A stretch of DNA of 64,000 nucleotides from Archilochus colubris (lineage: Eukaryota > Chordata > Aves > Apodiformes > Trochilidae), in NCBI GenBank assembly GCA_023079485.1, contig CM041091.1, positions 32,262,146 to 32,326,145 of the forward strand, in the 5' to 3' direction. A model generated the notes under the pieces. That model worked only from the letters and a program-made list of their open reading frames with translations, ran no database searches and was not told where the DNA came from. Position 1 is the first letter of the stretch. The number at the start of each line of letters is the position of its first letter. The translations under genes were made by a program, and so were the position numbers. Below are positions 25,581 through 36,800 of the stretch, in pieces.

Positions 25581-26752
25581 TGCTGGAATAATGGGTTTCC
25601 AGGAGACCATCCCTAGAAACACACATCCTATTTGTATTGGCATTTATGGAGCTCATCTTTCTCTCCTTTGAAAACCTGCTTGGAAAACAGGCTAAACACG
25701 TGCCAAGCTGTTACTTGCTTGAAATTAAGGAGAAAAGAGAATTTTTAATGGGCCCATCACTGTAAATTTTGAATTTTAATTGCACTGGGTACATCTTTCA
25801 GCTTGCCTTGGCATCAGCTTAGTCACAAGGAAGATATCTAAGTAACCATGTCAGGTACCACTGGCTTGAGTACTTTGAAATGATCATAAAAGTCTCCAGG
25901 GACTGGCAATTTACAGAATATTACATTATGCTCAGGGGAAAATATAAAAATGGAAGCTTCATGCAAAATCATCAGATAGTGCTTTGAATCTCAGCTTAAA
26001 CCATGTTCCCTGCCAGAAGGTGGGAGAGCAACACTTCAGAGATGTGTTGGTACTGCTGCTCTTCTTGCTTGATATAATTTCTAGCAGCAACCCTGTTAAT
26101 CCAGGTAAATATTTCAGAAAATGAATGAGAGTGTTATTTTTCCTGCATTCATTTATACAGATCCCCTTATAGGGGAAAAAAAAAATAAAAGAGGGAGATT
26201 AAAGGGCCATGTACCTAATGCTAGTTTTCAAGTACATATTTTACTTTTGCCTGTGCCAAAAAATGTTCACTCAGGGTGGGAAAGAGCAGCAAAAGGCAGG
26301 AAATGCCCAGGGCAAACAAGACACCAAACATCTCCAGTTTACATCCCCAGCTGCTTTCCAGTCATTTTTGTGGACACAGGTCAAGTGTGGAAAAATTCTA
26401 TCAGTAAAAGGACTGTCTCATTTATTTATTTATCCCTTTTTTCCCTACCTGTGGGTGCCTTCCTAATTCTGGGTTTCCAGCAAAGTGTTGAATTTCACAG
26501 CCCAGGATCCCCAATCCCTGGGCTCAGAGGAGCTCTGCTGCAGTGAGCAGGGTGCTTCCCATCCTCCTCCCACTTTCCAGCTGGAAGAAGAAACTCCACG
26601 GATCCATCTCTCTTCTAGCTACAAAAATAACCCCTCACTGTGCTTTGATCACCAAAACCTGGCTGAAATTCACCCAGAAAGCAGCCCCCAGGCTGGGATG
26701 GGTCAGAGGCTCTGTGATTACATTGCCCACATCTTCTCTGTCCTGCCTTGGG
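25581..26752. other. Intergenic sequence, no gene recognised
   Basis: Unique sequence with a short A-run near 26,178-26,190. No gene was supported. Confidence 0.5.
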
Positions 26753-26950
26753 TTGGGATTTGGTCAGGGAAGCAGCAGAGAAGCTTCTCCTGGTGTTTGG
26801 ATAGCCAGGTTGGGATTTGGGGTTGGGATTTGGTCAGGGAAGCAGCCAAGAAGCTTCTCCTGGTGGTTGGAATGACAGGTTGGGATTTGGGGTTGGGATT
26901 TGGTCAGGGAAGCAGCAGAGAAGCTTCTCCTGGTGGTTGGAATGCCAAGC
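26753..26950. repeat. 70-bp minisatellite, about 2.8 copies
   Basis: Three consecutive units start at 26,753, 26,823 and 26,893, each opening TTGGGATTTGGTCAGGGAAG and containing AAGCTTCTCCTGGTG. The period is exactly 70 bp with only a few substitutions. The frame is open across the units in more than one reading frame, but this follows from the repeat and is not evidence of coding. It stops about 30 bp before the foldback element at 26,984. Confidence 0.95.
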
Positions 26951-26977
26951 CCCACATGGCTGGGGGGGATGGAAACT

Positions 26978-27168
26978 GGACACTGTAGTGAAATGAGGCA
27001 ATCAGGTGCCACTAATTGCCAGGGAGTGAGCATGAGCTTGTGTCAAGCCCACCTGTGCCTAATTAGGATTGGCCCCACCCTAATTAGGCACAGGTGGGCT
27101 TGACACAAGCTCATGCTCACTCCCTGGTAATTAGTACCACCTGGTTGCCTCATTTCACTACAGGACAC
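26978..27168. mobile_element. 179-bp foldback element with 84-bp inverted arms and a 6-bp target duplication
   Basis: The left arm (26,984-27,067) and right arm (27,079-27,162) are reverse complements with about 80 of 84 bases paired, around an 11-base spacer (27,068-27,078). The element begins TGTAGTGAAATGAGGC and ends in its exact complement, GCCTCATTTCACTACA. Immediately outside both ends is the direct repeat GGACAC (26,978-26,983 and 27,163-27,168), as expected of a target-site duplication. TG...CA ends and a 6-bp duplication are typical of some endogenous-retrovirus LTRs, while a fully palindromic body is typical of foldback or MITE-like DNA elements. It has no coding capacity. I do not recognise the family. 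Confidence 0.88.
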
Positions 27169-29384
27169 AGCAGGCAAACCCCCCCCTGGATTCCATCCCA
27201 GGGGCTTTGCAGACATGGTCCTGCTCCAGTTTTCCAATGGGAAAGCCTCTTTGCCAGGCTTTTTGTCCATAAAAACAAACGTAGCCATTTTTTGGATTGA
27301 TGCAGGGGAGTAATTAAAACCAGGGGACTCCACTGGGATTATAAAACCCAGGAGAAGCATGCTAAGGTTTTATCATTTCTGACAGCCAAATCCCCCAGCT
27401 GCACCTGGGCAGCAGGTATCCTCTTGCAAAGCTGGGATTTAACCAGGGATATCTTTAAATTCAGCTGCAAAGAGCCACCAGGATATTTATTTATTTATTT
27501 TAGTCTTTTGGTTCATCTCCTGGACCAAATCTCTCTGGAGTGATGCTGAGCAGGGTGGCTCCATCCCCACCCATAACTCAGGTGCTTCTGGGGACACCCA
27601 GACCTGGCATCTGTCCCCCCAAGGCTTTGAGCTCTTCAGGAGTTAACAGAACAACCAAATCCCCATCTTGAAAAGAGCAGGAGGACAAGAGAGTTTCCCT
27701 TTGGCACAGGGAAAGCCACGAAGGTTTGGGCTTGGATTGCTCTTTTATTTCAAAAGATGCAAGCAGGGAAGGAGCAGCTGTAGCTGCATGAAAAAGGCTC
27801 TCCCACAGCTTCAGAAAACAGACTCTTCCAAACCTCAGACCAAGCTGTCTTTGGGGATAGATACTTAAAAAAAAAATAATAATAATTATAGTTTTATCTC
27901 CGAGAGCAAGGGATTCACACTTGGCTTTCTCATGGCAGCACACATGTAAAGCTCTCTGCAGATTAAGACAAAGAGGTTGTTTTTTTTTTGCACAGGTGGA
28001 ACCCAGCTTGGTAATTAAACTTCTCTGGGTGGTTGAGCTTTCCTGGCTCCCCCAAAAAACAACCTCCAACCTCCCCCAAAAACAGCAAACCCTGGGTGTC
28101 TGCATGTGCCCAAGAAGAGAAAAGTGGAGCTTTTCTAGGAAAAATTGGGCTTACATTCCTAAAAAAAATTGCAAAAAATAAAATTAAAAATCCCAAACAA
28201 GCAAAAAGAAACCCCACGTTGGCTTTTAGTTGCTTTTTCTTTGCCATTTGGTGCCTCCTGAGTGCCACCAAACCAGTGGCTGAGAACATCACAGCAACCC
28301 TGTGCACCTCAACCCTAAAGCACCCAAACAGATGAACAAACATTTGGGTGTCATTTCCCTTACACCAGAGCTCCTCTGCCTTTTTCCTCGGGTGGGCAGC
28401 TATCCAAAAAAATAAAATAAAATAAAAAATAGAAAAAGACAAAAAAAAAAAAAAAGAAAAAAGAAAAAAGCTGCTTTTTTTACACTCATCTCTCCTCGCA
28501 TGCAATTGCTTGCTGGATCCTGTGCTGCTACTTCCCACACACAATTTATTTTTTTTTTCCATTGTCCTTGGCAATTTTAGGAGTCAAATGCCAAGGGGTG
28601 GAAGATATTTTGCTATTGCCACAGCATCTGGCTTCCTGGCTGCTTGCTCTGCTGGTTGTGCTGCTGAGGGTGGAGTTACCTCCATTCCTCTCCTCTGTTG
28701 AAATTCCTGAAGTTAATTACACCCCATATGCTCTTTTCCTCTCTCACCTTTCAGCTGCTTTGAACATTGCTCCAAGAATTAATGCTGCTTTGCATAATTT
28801 CCATGAGTTCAAGATGTAAAACATCCCCTCAAATGGCTTTTATTTTGGGAGGCTGGCTGGTAAATTCTACAAGTTCATCCCTGGTCACATTTATGAGATA
28901 GCTGAGTGTTTCCCCTTGGCTTTATGACATTAATTATTTGCTCTAAAGCAACCATATTTGCTGTTTCATATTTTCAGGCTGGTGATTGTCTCCTTTTCAA
29001 CCCCAAAATCACTTTTTCTCCCAAACACTTGGAGCGTTTTCTAATAGGAAGTGTGTTAATTTGATTTGTTTGAATTACCAGGGCACACAACAGACTGGTC
29101 CTTGGGGAGAGATAAAGACAGAGCTGTCCCCAAAACTCTGGAACATAGGTAAAAGAAAAGCATAAAGTTCTTGGAAAAAATAAAACCCTGTCTGGGTTCA
29201 CTGGAACAATAAAGGATAGGGAAGATCAGACTCAGACTTTTGGGGGGTTTAAGTTTGAAAAAAATCTTGTGTAAAACCTGTCTCCCAGCTGCTATAAATA
29301 AAAATATCTCTATTGAGTCAACTGTGACAGCTCAACCAAGGGAGAATCCAGCCCCTTGCTGTCACATCTGTTTGAGAAATGTGT
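27169..29384. other. Intergenic sequence with simple A/T tracts
   Basis: No gene was recognised. A TTTA repeat lies at 27,483-27,500. An A-rich run made of AAATA and AAAAG words covers 28,405-28,470. Confidence 0.55.
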
Positions 29385-29687
29385 GGGAAGAAGAGGAGAG
29401 GAGAAGGAAGGAGAGGAGAAGGAAGGAGAGGAGAAGGAAGGAGAGGAGAAGGAAGGAGAGGAGAAGGAAGGAGAGGAGAAGGAAGGAGAGGAGAAGGAAG
29501 GAGAGGAGAAGGAAGGAGAGGAGAAGGAAGGAGAGGAGAAGGAAGGAGAGGAGAAGGAAGGAGAGGAGAAAGAAGGAGAGGAGAAAGAAGGAGAGGAGAA
29601 GGAAGGAGAGGAGAAGGAAGGAGAGGAGAAGGAAGGAGAGGAGAAGGAAGGAGAGGAGAAGGAAGGAGAGGAGAAGGAGAGAAGGAG
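29385..29687. repeat. 15-bp purine-only tandem array, about 20 copies
   Basis: All 303 bases on the plus strand are A or G. The unit is the 15-mer GAGAAGGAAGGAGAG, repeated in exact register (four units per 60 bases). Two neighbouring units near 29,566-29,595 carry AAAGAAGG in place of AAGGAAGG. All three plus frames and two minus frames are open across it only because the unit has no stop codon. The resulting RRKE-, EGEE- and PLLPS-type translations should not be taken as proteins. Long homopurine stretches of this kind can form triplex DNA. Confidence 0.98.
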
Positions 29688-30139
29688 TCTTTCAATAACA
29701 TGAAGGTTCCCCTGCCTGACAAGCATCTCACAGGTTTTACCCCTGCAGGAAAGATGTGATGCTGCTGCAGAGTGCACCCAGCAAGGTCAATTCCCTCTCA
29801 CTCCTGATGCAAAAGGACATTTCCATCCCTCTGTTCCCAGCAGCTAAGGGGGGGCTGTGCTCATGAGGCCAGCAGGAAGGGGGCCAGCATAGTGCTGAGG
29901 AGTCAAAATGTGCAATAAAAGAGGGGAGGAAAAAAAAAAAACAAACTTTTATTTTGGGGAAATACCCCTGGAAATACTTCCATGAACACCCCTAAACCCA
30001 CTTCCCAGGAAGTGCATTGCTGGCCCTGCCTGCAGGGGAGGAAGATGGGGAGTTATGGGATGAGTGAGGAATTCCTTCTCACAGGATGTGCAGGTGGAAG
30101 AGAGCAAGGAACACACCCAGCAGGCACTGCCCAATCCAC
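29688..30139. other. Intergenic sequence, nothing recognised
   Basis: Unique sequence with an A-run at about 29,931-29,941. No gene was supported. Confidence 0.5.
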
Positions 30140-30420
30140 AGAATTTGGATCATCAAATCCAACCTTTATCCCACCAGTGCCAAGGCCACCACTGCCCCAT
30201 TTCCCTCCCATCTCCACAGCTTTGAGATCCCTCCAGGGATGGGGGTTTCACCACTGCCCTGGGGCAGGGTCTGACAACCCTTTTGGTGAGGAAATCATTC
30301 CCAATATCCAATCTAAACCTCTCCTGGCACAACTTGAATCCATTTCTTCTTTTTCTGTTGCTTTTTACTAAGGAAAAGAGACCAACACCCACCTGGCCAC
30401 AGCCTCCTTTCATCTCCAGC
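30140..30420 (-). mobile_element. CR1 LINE 3' fragment (old)
   Basis: The plus strand shows ATCATCAAATCCAACC, GAGATCCCTCCAGGGATGGG, CTAAACCTCTCCTGGCACAAC and GAGACCAACACCCACCTGGC. These are the reverse complement of the CR1 3' UTR and last ORF2 codons. The extreme 3' tip is missing or degraded. Confidence 0.88.
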
Positions 30421-32017
30421 TTTGCTCAGCATCACTTGACCTCAGTCTTGGTAGGAGTAGAGCATGGAATTGTCTTTTCCACAAGAAGGGAAGGGACACC
30501 AGTGTTCAGACAGCTTCAGAAGGGGAAGGAGACTCAAAAAAATCCCCCCTCAAGTCCTGAGCTGAATACTCTGAGTCCCACCTGCAGTTGTAGGGTTGGT
30601 GCATCCAGTGGCAGCAGCTGGGCCACTGATTCATCCAGGAACTTTTGCAGGATACACCTGACAAAGCACACAAAGCTGGGCCAGGAAAGGCAGCTACAGC
30701 CCCAGCACAGGCAGAAAATAGGCCCTGGCTGTTCAGATTCCTCCCTAGGGCCACATTAACATTGCTGATGGAAGGGGCACTTCTGGTGCCACCTTTCTGG
30801 TGGCCGTGGGGTGCTGGGATGTGTCTGCTTCTCCCTTCTAGTCTGCAGGACCTGAAAAAAAAAATCCCTGAGCAGCTGCTGGACATCAGAGTCCTCTGGC
30901 CAGGGTTAAGGCAGAGCATGGGTGAACTGAGAGCCTGAATTAATGAAGAACTCAGTAATTTGGTAATTGTACCTTAAGCCATGAATCAGCAGTTTTACAA
31001 ACCTGCACAGCTGTTCAGCATTGCAATCTGTTCTGCTCTGTTGCTTCAACAAGAGGGAAGCTGATTTTATCCATTTATTTCTTTATTTGAGCTCTGTTAC
31101 AGGCTCCAATCCCTTGGAAAATTTAAGGTTGCTGGTACAAGCTCAGTGTTACTTCAACTACACAGGAGAAGATTCCACAGTCTCAGAGGAGCATCTGGTA
31201 AAAAATGGGGTTTTTTAAAGACAAAAAAGCTGCCAGCCAGCCCTGCACATCAGCTCCATGCCCCCTGAAACCATTGGGGTTTGGCTTTCTGTGGGGACCT
31301 TCTGTGTCACCAGTCACATAGCAGGGTGAGAAATGCCTCCAGATCCTGTTCAGTGGGAATTCAAGTTATAAAAACCAACAGAGAAATCATTTGCCTTGCT
31401 GCCAGCTGGGGGATTACATATCTGATGGGTGATTTTGGTGACCTGGGGGCAATTAGAAGTGGTATCTTTCTCAGATGGATTGAAAAGTATTGATGAGGGA
31501 GCTGAGATCTTCCTCTGCCCATTTGCTGCTACATTCATCTTCCCTTCATCTATTAAATTCCATTTTCTTGGGCATTTATTCTGGGAACACCTAGGAAATG
31601 AGCTGAACCTCCAGCATCTCAGCCAGCACCCAAAAAGGATCCCACAGCCCCAGGAATCTGAAAGGATGGGATAGGAAACGTGGGGCTTGGTGAGGGGAGA
31701 GGCAAGGATAATATCCATCCTAAAGGGATGGTGATGGTGCCTTCCTTCCCCCTCCTGGTACTGACATCAAGGAGTTTTTACTGAAATTACAGATTTCTCC
31801 AGCCTAATGGAGAGGTAACTAAATCTGACATGAAGTACACCCCTGCTTTGCACTTTTTTATGTGTAAGGCAAGGAACTTTTTCTTATTTAATGGGCAACT
31901 TTCTCTGGCCTTAAAAGACCTCTACAGACCTTTTTTTTTTTCATCCTATAGAGGAGTCTCAGGGAGAACCACAGAATTCCCAGCAGCAAGTGCTTTGACT
32001 GCCCAGATTCCTGTGAA
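30421..32017. other. Intergenic sequence, no gene recognised
   Basis: Unique sequence without supported exons or RNA genes. Confidence 0.5.
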
Positions 32018-33213
32018 CATAGAATCATAGAATCATAGAATTGGCTGGGTTGGAAGGGACCTCAGAGATCATCAAGTCCAACCCTTGAACCACCGTTGCG
32101 GTTGCTAGACCATGGCACTGAGTGCCACATCCAGTCTTTTTTTAAATATCTCCAGGGACGGAGAATCCACTACTTCCCCGGGCAGTCCATTCCAATGACG
32201 GATCACTCTTTCCGTAAAGAAATTCTTTCTAATATCTAACCTAAACTTCCCCTGGCACAACTTAAGTCCATGCCCTCTTGTCTTGTTGAAAGTCGTTTGG
32301 TAAAAGAGCCCAACCCCCACCTGGCTACAGCCTCCTTTCAGGGAGTTGGAGAGAGCGATGAGGTCTCCCCTGAGCCGCCTCTTCTTTAGGCTGAACAACC
32401 CCAGTTCTCTCAGCCTCTCCTCGTAGGGTCTATGCTCGAGTCCCTTCACCAGCCTGGTTGCCCTCCTTTGGACCTGCTCCAGGACCTCGATATCCTTCCT
32501 GAACTGGGGGCCCAGAACTGGACACAGTACTCAAGGTGTGGCCTCACGAGGGCTGAGTACAGGGGCAGAATCACTTCCTTGGACCTGCTGGCAATGCTGT
32601 TCCGGATACAGGCCAGGATGCCATTGGCTTTCTTGGCCACCTGGGCACACTGCTGGCTCATGTTCAGCTTCTTGTCGATCCAGACTCCCAGGTCCTTTTC
32701 TGCCTGGCTGCTCTCCAGCCACTCTGTCCCCAGCCTGTAGCGCTGCATGGGGTTGTTGTGGCCAAAGTGCAGGACCCGGCACTTGGCCGTGTTAAACCTC
32801 ATCCCATTGGAACCAGCCCAACTCTCCAGTCTGTCCAGGTCCCTCTGCAGAGCCCTCCTGCCTTCTAGTTGATCAACACTCCCCCCCAGCTTAGTGTCGT
32901 CTGCGAATTTGCTGATGATGGACTCAATCCCCTCATCTAAATCATCAATGAAGATGTTGAACAGAACTGGGCCCAACACTGATCCCTGGGGGACACTACT
33001 AGTGACCGGCCGCCAACTGGATGCAGCCCCATTCAGCACCACTCTCTGGGCCCGGCCCTCCAGCCAGTTCCTAACCCAGCACAGGGTGCTCCTGTCCAAG
33101 CTGTGGGCTGACAGTTTTTTCAGGAGGATGCTGTGGGAGACGGTGTCAAAGGCTTTGCTGAAGTCTAGGTAGACCACATCCACAGCCCTCCCCTCATCCA
33201 CCAGTCGGGTCAT
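32018..33213 (-). mobile_element. CR1 LINE, longest reverse transcriptase remnant in the window
   Basis: A minus-strand CR1 copy. The plus strand starts CATAGAATCATAGAATCATA. The frame 32,446-33,267 is open for 273 codons. It encodes most of the RT palm and thumb: [15 protein letters not shown] (with the first catalytic Asp), [29 protein letters not shown] (catalytic Asp pair), and [16 protein letters not shown] frameshift near 32,500-32,510 then moves the C-terminal tail to a second frame (32,105-32,449). The copy is truncated on its 5' side around the [12 protein letters not shown] block, so the endonuclease and ORF1 are absent. No fully functional element remains. Confidence 0.96.
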
Positions 33214-33743
33214 ACTTCTAAAACTCTGTAGCTTATAAAAAAATAAATAAATTTGGATAAACAGCATTTACCTTTGTGTCCTAGCTATGAATAGATGTAC
33301 AGACAAGCAACGTTAAAAGCAGTTTCACAGCTGTTCCAGCATAACAATTTCTTTGTAAATAAAGTGAACATTATGTCAAAACAGCTGTTCAAGTCATTTT
33401 ATTGAGTGACTGAGCACAAATATCAGGGAACTTACCCTTTAATTATTCTGCAATTTTATAAATTTCACTAATAAATACCACGAGGCACTGGGATATTTAC
33501 AGGCTCCTACAAATTGCTGTGTGATTACACTCATCAGAGAATTGCAGGGCATTTTACCCTGGAAAAGGTATAATGAAATTCTGCTTCTGATGGGGGACAA
33601 ATCTCTGAGAATTAATTTAACACTGATTTTCATTTCAAGACTGAGAGATGCAGGAGCCACGCAAGTGAGGGTTGCTATTGCCAATGGTTTGGGCTAAAAA
33701 AAATTAAAAATTAATGAATAATCTTTTAAAAATGGAAGAATAA
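33214..33743. other. Intergenic sequence, nothing recognised
   Basis: AT-rich unique sequence without supported features. Confidence 0.5.
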
Positions 33744-33816
33744 CATAGAATCATAGAATCATAGGATCCTAGGGGTTGGAAGGGACCTCGAAAGATCATC
33801 TAGTCCAACCCCCCCT
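33744..33816 (-). mobile_element. CR1 LINE 3' tip (second subfamily)
   Basis: The plus strand shows CATAGAATCATAGAATCATA, GGATCCTAGGGGTTGGAAG and GATCATCTAGTCCAACC, identical in kind to the 3' ends of the copies at 16,059 and 45,545. Only the last 70 bases are present because of extreme 5' truncation. Confidence 0.93.
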
Positions 33817-36800
33817 GGGCCTGTTTGTGTCAGGCTGGTTTTTTAAGGACAGGAAAAACATGGCCTTTAAAGCAGACTGATAAAAAACAAGTTGGTTTTT
33901 CTTTTTTCAGAGCAGGAGGCATCTGTAAATCCCAGGGGTGGGATGGGAGGGCAAGCAGTTGCCTCGGCCAAAAGTTTTGCTCCAAACTTCCCCTGGAGAT
34001 GAGCTGGACTATCCCAGCATCCCCTCCCTGCCATTATTCCAGAATCCACCCATGGCACAGGTTGTTGATGTGCCTGAGGCTTGCAGGTTTGGCCTCAACA
34101 CAGCTCCAGGGGCTGTGCCAGCTGCTTTCTCCCCAGGTGCCTGGGAGCAGTTGGTATTTACAGACCTAGAAACAAACAAGAAGAGATTCATGGGCTCATG
34201 TCGAGCCTGCCCCTGCCAAAGACAGGCAGCAAATTGTCTGGAAACCAGAGTGAAGCATCCTGAAGATAATGTGTGTCTGGTGATAAATTAATTGCAATTC
34301 CAAGTTAGTTGGGTTTCCTTTACAAATCCCAAAGCAAGCAAGAGGCACTGTATAGAAGCAGATGGTATCTTGTCAGTCAAGGAGGAACAAAGCTTGCAGG
34401 GATCCAAACCTGGCTGAAGGAAAACCTCTGCCACGGGCTGGAGGTGAGTGATGGATGCTGAGATGATCATTAAAAACTGGTGATGTTTTTATTGCCTGCT
34501 ATGCCTGTCTCTTTGTCTCCCTCTGCTTCTCTTCAGTGGAAACCATGCAGGGTTTTTTTTTTTCCTTGGTGATGGGTGAGAGGTTTCAGTGGATAAATAG
34601 ATTTTTACCCTCACTCCCAATCCATCAGTCAGCCTGCACATCTTCTGAGTCTCTTAGGTCTCCTTTGCTTTTACTAAAACATGTCCAAAAATCCCCACAA
34701 ATGCACCCCAAGTGTCAGTGCTTGTCTGCAGCAATTTCCAACCCATTCCCTGTGGGATTTCTCATCATCATCATCATCAAGCCATGAGCCCCTGGGGAGC
34801 CCATGGTCCAGCAGAACCTCAGCTCCGTCTCATGTAGGCACCCTTGGTATCAGGGAGCAGGTTTTTCCTCTTGTATAACATTAATTAATGTTGCAGTGAT
34901 AAAACATTCCCTGTTCTAACCTCACAAGCTGCCTTCTGGAGCATCTCTCCCAGAGTAACCTCTCCCTCCCCTTTAGGTGTTAGCAGTCTGTTAAACTCAA
35001 ACTAAATTTATTCCATTCAGGGACTTTTGAATGATCTTGTTTTGCTTTCTGAAGGAAAGTTTAAAAAGGGAGAAAAATGATTTTTTTTTCAATGTTTCTT
35101 TTTTCTTTTTTTTTTTTCTTCTACCATATGAAATGAAATCCCCTCCTAAAAATTAATTTCAAGGTGCTTCCAGGTAATACCCAAGGATTTTAAGAGTCAC
35201 GTATAACTCAAGCTAGCTGCAGTTTTCAGATTGTGGATGGAATTGTGGATGGATTGCTTGGCCTGGGAAAATCCAAGAGGAAACAAGAGCAGATGTGGGG
35301 ATGGGGGAACCCCCCCCCAGCCCTGCACCACAGGGCTGCCTTCTTTCTGCTGTGCAAAGGAGCAAGCAAAGCATCTCTGAAGGAAGCTGAGCACTGAAGA
35401 CTGGAACATCCTCTGGAGCAGAAGCTTGATGGTTCTTTCCCATTGTGCAGCTGCAGGGCCACAGGGAGTAAAAGTGGACATTTCAGGAAGGTTTCAGGGC
35501 TGCATCTTTACCCTGCAGGTGTCTGTCCCTTCAGCCACCCCTGTGATGCAGAGATGGGGATCCCACCAGCAAAGAAATGGCACCAGATGTGGGGGGACAT
35601 GATCTCCAGACTGAAAACCATCCAGGCACAGCCAGGAGAATTTAATCCTTTTCCCATGAGAATCCTCCTGTGTTCCTGGTGACCCCAACAGCTGGCAGGA
35701 GGATGGAGATAACTCTGCCAAACCATCATCCTTGGACCTCCACCTCGTTCTCATGTACCTATTGAGAAGCTCAGAGTCAGTAGGGTGCAAAGCCAGGAAT
35801 TTCAGGAAAAAGTCCTTCTGATCCATCATCCAACCCAATGTCCTTTTTTAAAAACAAAACCAGCTGAAAGGAGCCTGAAAACCAAGTGTGTGAATCCTGT
35901 GATTCACTCCTTCCTGGCTCTCTTTTTTTATCTCTATCTCTGGGACTTGCTGCTCTAGTTCCCCCCTTCCTAAGCCTTTATTACCTTTATTCATTTTAAT
36001 TAAGTTCCCCCTTGGATTCAGAAGCTTAATAAGGTTTAAAGAAAGGAAGCCAGCTTGCCCAGCATCCCCCAGCTTAGCCCTTCATGGTTGTGGTTCCTCT
36101 CCTGCTCTGAGTCCCCAGAGCTTCTTCTGCTCTCAGGCTATGGATGTGGACAGGAGCTGGGGGGCTGCAGAGGGGCATCAAGGGGGTGTTTTTCTTCCAG
36201 GATCATTGGTAGTGACCACTTGTGGGGTACAGCCCTGTGGGGTGACCACCCTGTGTGCTCTGAAATGTGACAGAGCTGACCTGACACCCACTCAGGACCC
36301 CCACCAAATCAGCAACATTCCTGGCTCTGAGCTTCACACTGACACTGGGTGATGGGAAACAGTGATGGGTGATGGGGGGAGGATGATGCTGTGGCCACTT
36401 TCACTTCCAGGGCTGGTTCTTCCCATGGCAGCCTCCCTGCTCAGCATCCTACCTGCCTCAGGCACCAAAGAGTTGATCCCCAGGGGGGAAAATTCCTGCT
36501 GTACATAGGGAGATCTTCAGGTACCTTATTAATTTTAACTCTTTCGAGCCCTGGGCTGGTGGTGACGGAGCATGAAGCTCTCCAGAGCTGTCACTTCCAC
36601 CTCCTTATTGCTTGGCTGTCCTGTGATCACACTCTCTTCCTACCCAAACAGCCCTGGGTCATGTTTAGCATCTCTGGATCTTATTCCACATCTCCTTAGC
36701 TGTAAATACCTCATTCCAGAGCTCCTTACACTCCAACCAACAAACGAATACATTTGCAAACTCAAACAGGCAGCAAGCTGATGTTGCTGGCAGTACTTTT

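Noticed and set aside
29240..29777. Long overlapping open frames with RRKE, EGEE or PLLPS repeats
   Set aside because: They exist only because the 15-bp purine repeat lacks stop codons in these frames. There is no start context or splice evidence.
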